Positions 1 to 4,556 of a DNA stretch of 6,080 nucleotides are shown here, one piece after another. Position numbers and translations under genes: made by a program. Source of the stretch: Defluviitaleaceae bacterium (GTDB taxonomy: Bacteria; Bacillota; Clostridia; Lachnospirales; WQUN01). The notes below the pieces were generated by a model, which was given only the letters and a program-made list of their open reading frames with translations, did no database searches and was not told the origin of the DNA. The stretch covers positions 1 through 6,080 of the forward strand of contig WRKK01000197.1 of NCBI GenBank assembly GCA_009782245.1, given 5' to 3'. Within the stretch, counting starts at the first letter, position 1. Each line of letters starts with the position of its first letter.

Positions 1-32
1 GGGGGGGGGGGGGGGGGGGACGGTCGCCCCTA
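1..32. repeat. Homopolymeric G tract plus GTAGGGGCGACC-type motif
   Basis: Nineteen consecutive Gs begin the window, so the tract may be longer, and they run into ACGGTCGCCCCTACA. On the other strand this reads TGTAGGGGCGACCGT followed by Cs. It resembles one arm of the GTAGGGGCGACC...GGTCGCCCC inverted repeats scattered in many bacterial genomes; that family link is from memory and is an inference. The tract could be a slippage-prone repeat or a sequencing or assembly artefact at a contig edge. Confidence 0.4.
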
Positions 33-84
33 CAATAAACAGTACACCAATACCTATTACAGCAATTCAAAAATTAGCGGGTCA

Positions 85-104
85 CCTGCCCGCCGGCAGG
101 CGGG
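85..104 (+). repeat. 20-nt palindromic cassette, copy 1 (inside module A of R1)
   Basis: The sequence is CCTGCCCGCCGGCAGGCGGG. It can fold in two mutually exclusive ways: CCTGCC-CGCC-GGCAGG or CCCGCC-GGCA-GGCGGG. The flanks GCGGGTCA and AGGGGCGCGC are contiguous in R3 (GCGGGTCAAGGGGCGCGC), so at this site the insertion boundaries are unambiguous and no target duplication is seen. Confidence 0.85.
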
Positions 105-135
105 AGGGGCGCGCTCCTTGCGGGGTGTGGGGCAG

Positions 136-155
136 CCTGCCCGCCGGCAGGCGGG
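136..155 (+). repeat. 20-nt palindromic cassette, copy 2 (inside the loop of module C of R1)
   Basis: This is an exact copy of the cassette at 85-104. It interrupts module C between GGCAG and CGCCC, at the tip of the hairpin. The same interruption is present in R4 (6017-6036), while R2 and R3 have the empty site. Confidence 0.85.
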
Positions 156-178
156 CGCCCCTCGGTTTTAATCTTTAA

Positions 179-2467
179 CTAATGCAAATCAGCAAAAACA
201 TCTTGCCTATTGCGGCGATTTTTTACTAGCTTAAACGCAATAAACCCGCCGATTGCCAAAACTACAACGCTTATCCCGATTATCATGCCGTAGTTGCTAA
301 GCAAGTTGCTAAAAAAATTGCCGTCGTCGGTGGGCATAATTTCGCCTGGCCAAAAATCGATGCCGCCGTCGTCCCAGCCGCCAAAGTCCACCATCTCGTC
401 AATGAAAATTGTAAATTCGTGCCTAAACTCTATCACTTCGCCAATTTCATCTTCGCCAGATATTATCAACGTGCCTTGCTGCTCGCCAGACATTTCTGGT
501 ACAAACTGCCCCGCAAAATTTGTGCTGTTGCCACGTCCCATATTGCCGACAAACACGTCAATTCCGCTGGTTTCAAAATTGCCCTCTAGTGCCACGCGCA
601 AATTTGCCAGCGTAACCCGCCCAGAATTTATTATGTTAAAATCCACAAAAACAGGCTGAAACATCATTGCTTGCGGCGGAATTTGCAAGTTGCTTATCTC
701 CAACCTCGTAACCTGCCGAACATTTATGCTGATTTGCTCCGTTTCGGTAAACTCGTTAAAATCTTCGTCTTCGTAGTCAAACGTTATCGCAATGTTGTAC
801 GTTCGCGGGTTTGCGTTCGGCACGGTAAACATTCTTAACGAACGGCTTACTTCCTCGCGCGGAGCCATGTCCTCAATGAAAAGCGTGTTGCTTGCACCAA
901 CTGGCGTAAATACCGCACCCGACCGCTCTTCAAATTCCACCGCCGCCAACGTTACCCTTATATTATGTACACTGCGGGTAGAACTGGTGTTGTGAAACGT
1001 CATGTACAAATCAAACTCTTCGCCAGCCGACACAATTAGCGGGTCAACAGAATACGCCGAAACCAACACGCGCGGACGGTGCTGTCCCCGCTCCTCGTCG
1101 TTTTCGTCGTCCTCGTCTTCGGGATTGTATACGGTTATTCCTGCAAATTGCTCAAAAGTGTCGGTTTCTAGGTCGCCGCTTGCGCCCGTCTCGTACGCTA
1201 CTTCAAAGCCCACCATGTGCGTGTGGCTGCCAGCCGTAGAGGTCGCCGAAAAATAAAATGGCAACGATTGCGATTCGCCAGGTTCTAAAATGCCTATCGT
1301 ATGCACGTTGGCACTTTGCGGCACAATATCCGCTAAATTTGCGGGATTAGCGGCGATGCGAATGTTGCGGGCTGGCAACACGCCCGTGTTGGTTATTTGC
1401 ATTGTTATCGGCACTTGCTGCCCAACATTTGCAACGCCAGCATAAGCGGACAAATCCGCCGAAACAACCGCTCTGCGCGTACCCTCCAGCGGAGTAAGCA
1501 CGGTAACAAAAAATGTGAATGTTTCCGTTATCGCCTCGCCCGACTGGCTACGTGCCGTCAACTCAAAAGTTATGGGAAAAGTCCCGCTGGACATATTAGC
1601 GGCGGCGGCAAAGTTAAACGATACCGTACTTTCGTGGTCGGGTTCGGCGATTTGTATGAACGGTGCGTTCGGGCTGCCCGACAAAAAAATCCCGTCAGAA
1701 TCCAATCCATCGGAAATGGCGGCTTGCACGTTGTAAGCGTTGCCATCGCCCAAATTTGCCAGTTGTGCCGATATTGTAAACGTGTTTCCAGGGTAAATAT
1801 TAGGTTGACTTGTTGTAAAGTTCCGCAAATTTAGCCGAGGTGCAACCGCTTGTGCATCAATGCGAACAGATATTGTATCGTTGCTGGTTTCGCTTGCCCC
1901 GTCGCGGGCACTGCGGAACGCAAACTCCAGCCGCAACGAATAATTGCCGCCGTCAGCGTTAGAGTTGGCAGTTAGCCTTGTTCGGATTGTTCGGCTGTGG
2001 TTTTGCCCAACAGTACCCAAAATATTGCCGTTGTTCAAAAACTCTATGGTAAACGGGCCGTCCGTAGATGCGGTAACTAGCGTTCCTTCGGCGATTGCGT
2101 TGCCAATGTTCCGAATTTCTATGTCTAAAACAAGCTCCTCGCCTGGCGTTAGCACGATAGTTTGCGGTTGCACCAGCCGTATATTGGGAAACTGTGGGCG
2201 CGGTGCGGCTTGCGGCGGCGGGGGCGGCGGCGGGGGCGGTGCTTGTCGCAAACTATTTACTTCCTCCCGCAAAGATGCGTTTTCGGCGGCTAGTTGCTCC
2301 ATATAACGCAACATATTTTCGTCCATGACTGCAAACGCTGGCATTGGCATTATAAAAATCAGCAATAGCGTTAAAATTGTTATTTTTGCAAAAAATTTGT
2401 TAGATATGGTTGACTTGTTCGGGTTCGTCAGTTTTGGTATCTTCGGTATTTTCGGTACTTTTTTCAT
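179..2467 (-). CDS. Secreted, membrane-anchored CARDB/COG1361 S-layer-like multidomain protein
   Basis: A 762-residue exported surface protein, probably an extracellular adhesion or accessory subunit working with the ABC ATPase encoded just upstream. Visible parts: basic n-region and hydrophobic core ending in AFA, a likely signal peptidase site after residue 46; a short leucine-zipper-like helix (48-75); nine consecutive prolines (77-85); then about five repeated beta-sandwich units beginning near 97, 210, 330, 464 and 586. Most units carry a PG/AG-x-x-hydrophobic run and an IxNxG-type turn (IRNIGNA, LANLGDG, ITNTGVL, IINSGRV). An acidic linker (about 450-463, EDEDDENDEE) splits the third and fourth. 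A membrane helix at about 726-748 is followed by KNRRNR, giving an extracellular body and cytoplasmic tail. ATG at 2467 is chosen because AAGGAG (2478-2483) lies 10 nt upstream; an in-frame TTG at 2494 is poorer. The start lies inside the ATPase gene (68-bp overlap). Domain class is fairly sure; substrate is unknown. Confidence 0.85.
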   Translation of the reverse strand: MKKVPKIPKIPKLTNPNKSTISNKFFAKITILTLLLIFIMPMPAFAVMDENMLRYMEQLAAENASLREEVNSLRQAPPPPPPPPPQAAPRPQFPNIRLVQPQTIVLTPGEELVLDIEIRNIGNAIAEGTLVTASTDGPFTIEFLNNGNILGTVGQNHSRTIRTRLTANSNADGGNYSLRLEFAFRSARDGASETSNDTISVRIDAQAVAPRLNLRNFTTSQPNIYPGNTFTISAQLANLGDGNAYNVQAAISDGLDSDGIFLSGSPNAPFIQIAEPDHESTVSFNFAAAANMSSGTFPITFELTARSQSGEAITETFTFFVTVLTPLEGTRRAVVSADLSAYAGVANVGQQVPITMQITNTGVLPARNIRIAANPANLADIVPQSANVHTIGILEPGESQSLPFYFSATSTAGSHTHMVGFEVAYETGASGDLETDTFEQFAGITVYNPEDEDDENDEERGQHRPRVLVSAYSVDPLIVSAGEEFDLYMTFHNTSSTRSVHNIRVTLAAVEFEERSGAVFTPVGASNTLFIEDMAPREEVSRSLRMFTVPNANPRTYNIAITFDYEDEDFNEFTETEQISINVRQVTRLEISNLQIPPQAMMFQPVFVDFNIINSGRVTLANLRVALEGNFETSGIDVFVGNMGRGNSTNFAGQFVPEMSGEQQGTLIISGEDEIGEVIEFRHEFTIFIDEMVDFGGWDDGGIDFWPGEIMPTDDGNFFSNLLSNYGMIIGISVVVLAIGGFIAFKLVKNRRNRQDVFADLH
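2213..2239 (-). repeat. 12-bp tandem duplication encoding the polyproline stretch
   Basis: On the plus strand CGGCGGCGGGGG occurs twice in a row (2213-2224, 2225-2236), followed by CGG. It encodes nine prolines at residues 77-85 of the surface protein. The unit is 12 bp, so gain or loss of a copy would change the proline linker by four residues without a frameshift. The plus strand is G-rich enough to suggest a G-quadruplex, which is untested. Confidence 0.75.
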
Positions 2468-3161
2468 ATACAACACGCTCCTTAATTTCCTCAATATTTC
2501 CGTCTTTTATTTTTACGATTTGGTCGGCGTAATCGGCGATTTCCAAATCGTGGGTAACAATAAGTAAAGTTTGGTTGTGTTTGCGAGCAATGCCCGTAAT
2601 TAAGTCCATCATTTCTATGGTGGTTTTTGTGTCCAGGTTGCCCGTGGGTTCGTCTGCGAAAATGACTTCGGGGTTGTTGACAAACGCCCGTGCTATGCTA
2701 ACTCGTTGCTGTTGCCCACCCGAGAGTTCGCTGGGTTTGTGTTTGCCACGGTTTGCCAAGCCAACGGCATCTAGCATTTCTTTTGCCTTTAAGTTGCGGA
2801 TTCTTTTTGGCACTTTACGAAAAATCAGCGGCAGCGTAATATTTTCTATTGCGGTTAATGTGGGCAAAAGGTTATAAGATTGGAACACAAAGCCAACGTA
2901 GCGCTGGCGATAAATTGCAAGTTGGGCCTCGGTCAGTTTTTCCAGCGGTTTGCCCCTAAATAAAATGCTACCGCTAGTGGGCTTTTCCAGCCCCGCAATA
3001 AGGTTAAGCAACGTAGATTTACCCGAGCCAGACGTGCCAAGCAAACAATAAATTTTTCCCCTAACAAAATCCAGCGATATATTATCAAGGGCGACAATAC
3101 GTTCATCGCCCATTGGGTATATTTTTTGAACATTTTTTAATTGAAATAGCGGTTCCAACAC
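2400..3161 (-). CDS. ABC transporter ATP-binding protein, LolD/MacB/FtsE class
   Basis: The cytoplasmic ATPase subunit of an ABC complex, expected to pair with an FtsX/MacB-type permease and power extracytoplasmic work rather than ordinary solute import. Residues counted from the GTG start: Walker A GTSGSGKST (42-50), Q-loop FVFQSYN with Q94, signature LSGGQQQRV (146-154), Walker B VIFADEPTG (166-174, catalytic E171), D-loop NLD, H-loop H204. The first strand LKNVQKIYPMGDERIVALDN is typical of this class. Length is 253 residues; about 30 charged, low-complexity C-terminal residues exceed the family core, and 22 of them are encoded inside the next gene. The frame stays open to ATG 3257, but that extension (GRAPCGSRAAPLRVW) is translated repeat R2 and is rejected. 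AGGGGG (3166-3171) lies 4 nt before GTG 3161 and 7 nt before the adjacent TTG 3158, so either may be used. Two promoters lie upstream (3260-3288, 3327-3355). No permease gene is in the window. Confidence 0.93.
   Translation of the reverse strand: MLEPLFQLKNVQKIYPMGDERIVALDNISLDFVRGKIYCLLGTSGSGKSTLLNLIAGLEKPTSGSILFRGKPLEKLTEAQLAIYRQRYVGFVFQSYNLLPTLTAIENITLPLIFRKVPKRIRNLKAKEMLDAVGLANRGKHKPSELSGGQQQRVSIARAFVNNPEVIFADEPTGNLDTKTTIEMMDLITGIARKHNQTLLIVTHDLEIADYADQIVKIKDGNIEEIKERVVYEKSTENTEDTKTDEPEQVNHI
2424..2459 (-). repeat. 9-bp tandem repeat inside the gene overlap, read in two frames
   Basis: Four imperfect 9-bp units on the plus strand: TTCGTCAGT, TTTGGTATC, TTCGGTATT and TTCGGTACT. In the surface-protein frame they give the KVPKIPKIPKLT stretch of the signal-peptide n-region. 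In the ATPase frame they give the STENTEDTKTDE tail. Repeat expansion here would lengthen both proteins by three residues per unit without breaking either frame. Confidence 0.7.
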
Positions 3162-3165
3162 AAAA

Positions 3166-3171
3166 CCCCCT
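3166..3171 (-). promoter_or_regulatory. Ribosome binding site of the ABC ATPase gene
   Basis: On the minus strand AGGGGG precedes GTG 3161 by 4 nt and the in-frame TTG 3158 by 7 nt. It supports a start just before LEPLFQLKN and argues against the upstream ATG at 3257, which has no comparable site and would make repeat R2 coding. Confidence 0.65.
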
Positions 3172-3183
3172 TTTTTATATTCT

Positions 3184-3256
3184 AAAACCGTGGGCGCTGC
3201 CCACACCCGCAAGGGCGCTGCCCTTGACCCGCAAGGAGCGCGCCCCTTGACCCGCA
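3184..3256 (-). repeat. Composite hairpin repeat, copy R2 (modules C, B, A), in the ABC operon leader
   Basis: Plus-strand order: AAAACCG, hairpin C GTGGGCGCTGCCCAC (3190-3204), ACCCGC, hairpin B AAGGGCGCTGCCCTT (3211-3225), GACCCGC, hairpin A AAGGAGCGCGCCCCTT (3233-3248), GACCCGCA. It is the inverted equivalent of R3 and has no 20-nt cassette. It lies between promoter P2 and the ATPase start, so it should be transcribed as most of the 5' untranslated region. Read with the gene, its last hairpin is followed by GGTTTT, a very short U-tract. Confidence 0.88.
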
Positions 3257-3259
3257 TAT

Positions 3260-3288
3260 TTTATAATGGTATTAATATCTGTTGTCAA
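3260..3288 (-). promoter_or_regulatory. Sigma-A-type promoter P2 for the ABC/surface-protein operon
   Basis: On the minus strand TTGACA (3283-3288) is separated by 17 nt from TATAAA (3260-3265). This is a perfect -35, ideal spacing and a good -10. Predicted transcription start is near 3253, within the first bases of repeat R2, giving a leader of about 90 nt before the ATPase start codon. Confidence 0.7.
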
Positions 3289-3326
3289 ATAATGCGTAAC
3301 TTTACAATTATAGTTGCATAATAACC

Positions 3327-3355
3327 ATTATACATTTTTTGATGTGATAAGTCAA
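3327..3355 (-). promoter_or_regulatory. Sigma-A-type promoter P1 for the ABC/surface-protein operon
   Basis: On the minus strand TTGACT (3350-3355) is separated by 17 nt from a perfect TATAAT (3327-3332). It lies 67 bp upstream of P2 and faces the same way. Its 17-nt spacer recurs almost unchanged upstream at 3397-3413, suggesting that this stretch carries something beyond promoter spacing. Confidence 0.65.
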
Positions 3356-3390
3356 GGGGAAATTCAAAGATTTTTCAAAGGTTTTTGTTT

Positions 3391-3419
3391 ATCACGCATT
3401 TTTTGAGATGATAAGCCGA
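3391..3419 (-). other. Degenerate duplicate of promoter P1 or shared protein-binding site
   Basis: Aligning with P1, the spacer matches at 15 of 17 positions (TATCATCTCAAAAAATG against TATCACATCAAAAAATG), with identical geometry. The -35 equivalent is TCGGCT and the -10 equivalent CGTGAT, so it should not work as a promoter. Repeat units are 3333-3353 and 3397-3417. It may be a decayed promoter duplication, or a regulator site whose second copy happens to overlap P1. Confidence 0.45.
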
Positions 3420-3434
3420 ATTTTTGTTGATTTT

Positions 3435-3464
3435 GCAACAAATCGTAGCAAATCGCAACAAATC
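3435..3464. repeat. Three 10-bp tandem units at the 3' end of the zinc-ribbon gene
   Basis: GCAACAAATC, GTAGCAAATC and GCAACAAATC occur head to tail, the last overlapping the stop codon (3463-3465). The first overlaps a weak AT-rich inverted repeat, TTTGTTG-ATTTTG-CAACAAA (3423-3442), which lacks a following U-tract on the coding strand. Function is unknown; it may be slippage debris. Confidence 0.55.
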
Positions 3465-3756
3465 AAACTTTTTTCTTATTAAACGCAGACGGCACAAGCC
3501 GATACGCCTCTTTTTTGTCGGGTTTGGTGGTGTAACGTGTTGCTATGCGTTCGCCGCAATTTGGGCAAAATATTGCCCCGTGATATTCTGTAAAATCTAA
3601 AATACCGTCTATTATGCGGTCGTTGTACATTTTTACAAAATTACTTTCGCCCACTTTTTGGTAATTGGCTATAAAAGTTTTGCATTTTGCACAACTTACC
3701 GCCAAAACGTGGCTACCTCTAACTTTTCGGCAATTTTTATTTGCGATAATTTCCAT
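3463..3756 (-). CDS. Small zinc-ribbon protein of unknown function
   Basis: A 97-residue soluble protein with two CxxC knuckles, CAKC at residues 22-25 and CPNC at 64-67, separated by 38 residues. This spacing suits a single zinc ribbon with four cysteine ligands. The second knuckle continues CPNCGERIA, a common zinc-ribbon ending. N- and C-termini are lysine/arginine-rich (NKNCRKVRG; NKKKV), which would fit nucleic-acid binding but does not prove it. ATG 3756 is preceded by AAGAGG (3764-3769) with 7 nt spacing. The gene starts 38 bp after the nth stop with no terminator between, so the two are probably co-transcribed. I do not recognise a named family. That it is a real gene is supported by the ribosome binding site and the paired cysteine motifs. 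Confidence 0.72.
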   Translation of the reverse strand: MEIIANKNCRKVRGSHVLAVSCAKCKTFIANYQKVGESNFVKMYNDRIIDGILDFTEYHGAIFCPNCGERIATRYTTKPDKKEAYRLVPSAFNKKKV

Positions 3757-3794
3757 ATGTCAACCTCTTTTTGATTTGGATTTTTTGATTTTTG

Positions 3795-4430
3795 TCATAA
3801 AACCTTATTTTCGCACAATTTCACAAAAGGGCAAGCGGTGCATTTTGGCTTTTGCGATTTGCATATTGCTCTGCCGTGTAGGATTATTTGTTGGTTGTAG
3901 GCTATCCAGTTTTTTTGCGGCAAAACCTGCATAAGTTCTTGTTCCGCTTTTTCGGGGCTTGCCTGTTGCGAGGTTACGCCCAAGCGAAAAGAAACCCGTT
4001 TTACGTGGGTGTCAACCACAATACTTGGTATTTGGAAAATATGCCCCCGTACAACATTGGCGGTTTTGCGGCCAACGCCTGGCAAAGCGGTTAAAGCATC
4101 AATATCGGACGGCACTTCGCCGTTATGCTCCGTCAGCAAAATGTTGGCGGATTCTATAATGTGTTTGGCTTTCATGCGAAAAAAGCCCGTTGACTGCACA
4201 TCTTCGCAAAGTTCGGAATAATCCGCCTGTGCAAAGGCTTGCAGACTGGCGTATTTTTCAAATAGCACCGCTGTTACTTGGTTTACCCGCACATCTGTGC
4301 ATTGTGCACTTAATATTGTGGCAAAAAGCAGCTGATATGGCTGGTTATAGTTCAAAAAACATTCGTCCGCAAGCGGATAATTTTTTTCTAAAATTGCCAA
4401 TATTTTGGCTATTTTGGCTGATTTTTTCAT
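3795..4430 (-). CDS. nth: Endonuclease III, iron-sulfur DNA glycosylase/AP lyase
   Basis: A base-excision repair enzyme that removes oxidised pyrimidines and cleaves the resulting abasic site by beta-elimination. At 211 residues it has the same length as the E. coli enzyme. Visible residues: SAQCTD (41-46) around the helix-inserting glutamine Q43; helix-hairpin-helix LPGVGRKTANVV (116-127) with catalytic lysine K122; catalytic aspartate D140 in VVDTHVKR; and the [4Fe-4S] ligands C190, C197, C200, C206 in the canonical C-x6-C-x2-C-x5-C spacing. ATG 4430 is chosen because AAGGA (4438-4442) lies 7 nt upstream and the protein then begins like family members. The frame stays open to 4529, but those 33 extra residues are translated repeat R3. 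It is followed after 38 bp by the zinc-ribbon gene. The upstream 126-bp gap to the protease-like gene is filled mostly by R3 and shows no clear promoter. Confidence 0.97.
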   Translation of the reverse strand: MKKSAKIAKILAILEKNYPLADECFLNYNQPYQLLFATILSAQCTDVRVNQVTAVLFEKYASLQAFAQADYSELCEDVQSTGFFRMKAKHIIESANILLTEHNGEVPSDIDALTALPGVGRKTANVVRGHIFQIPSIVVDTHVKRVSFRLGVTSQQASPEKAEQELMQVLPQKNWIAYNQQIILHGRAICKSQKPKCTACPFVKLCENKVL

Positions 4431-4463
4431 TGTATTTTCCTTATGCTCCCAAAACAAAAAAAT

Positions 4464-4535
4464 GCGGGTCAAGGGGCGCGCTCCTTGCGGGTCCAGGGCA
4501 GCGCCCTGGCGGGTGTGGGCAGCGCCCACGGTTTT
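4464..4535 (+). repeat. Composite hairpin repeat, copy R3 (modules A, B, C; no cassette)
   Basis: Plus-strand order: GCGGGTCA, hairpin A AAGGGGCGCGCTCCTT (4471-4486), GCGGGTC, hairpin B CAGGGCAGCGCCCTG (4494-4508), GCGGGT, hairpin C GTGGGCAGCGCCCAC (4515-4529), GGTTTT. This complete cassette-free copy is the reference for defining the insertions in R1 and R4. It fills most of the space between the protease-like gene's stop codon and the nth start. Confidence 0.88.
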
Positions 4536-4556
4536 GCAGTTGTTTGAGTTTGTAGT

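Larger units (their letters stand above)
77..169 (+). repeat. Composite hairpin repeat, copy R1 (modules A and C, each carrying a 20-nt cassette)
   Basis: It reads GCGGGTCA, 20-nt cassette, AGGGGCGCGCTCCTT, GCGGGGTGTGGGGCAG, 20-nt cassette, CGCCCCTCGGTTTT. Compared with copy R3 (4464-4535) it keeps module A and module C, lacks the middle module B, and carries a cassette in each remaining module. On the minus strand it starts with AAAACCG shortly after the surface-protein stop codon, so its hairpins would form in the 3' end of that mRNA. There is no U-tract, so it is not a convincing intrinsic terminator. Confidence 0.85.
1..178. other. Gene-free left edge: poly-G tract, short unique stretch, repeat copy R1
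   Basis: No coding region is supported here. Positions 1-19 are an uninterrupted G run followed by ACGGTCGCCCCTACA, then about 45 bases of AT-rich unique sequence, then composite repeat copy R1, which ends about 10 bases beyond the stop codon of the surface-protein gene. A permease partner for the ABC ATPase would be expected on the other side of this stretch, outside the window. Confidence 0.7.

Noticed and set aside
294..2306. Plus-strand open frames opposite the surface-protein gene
   Set aside because: They are antisense shadows with no ribosome binding sites or recognisable domains; composition follows the minus-strand codons.
3159..3257. Upstream ATG (3257) as the ATPase start
   Set aside because: The extra residues are translated repeat R2, they overlap the predicted transcription start, and the good ribosome binding site is at 3166-3171.
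3292..3319. Operator dyad ATGCGTAAC...GTTGCAT between P1 and P2
   Set aside because: The arms match only with a 2-nt gap; too weak to claim in AT-rich DNA.
3423..3442. Terminator after the zinc-ribbon gene (TTTGTTG-ATTTTG-CAACAAA)
   Set aside because: The stem is short and AT-rich and no U-tract follows on the coding strand.
4440..4471. Promoter for nth starting with TTGACC at the R3 edge
   Set aside because: TTGACC is part of the repeat and no acceptable -10 lies 16-18 nt downstream.
4431..4529. Longer nth gene starting at 4529
   Set aside because: The extension is translated repeat R3; ATG 4430 has AAGGA at 7 nt and gives the standard 211-residue length.
4535..4556. R3 as an intrinsic terminator of the protease-like gene
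   Set aside because: Stable hairpins are present in the transcript, but the only T-run follows after an 8-nt gap beyond module A, near nth; this is not a proper terminator layout.
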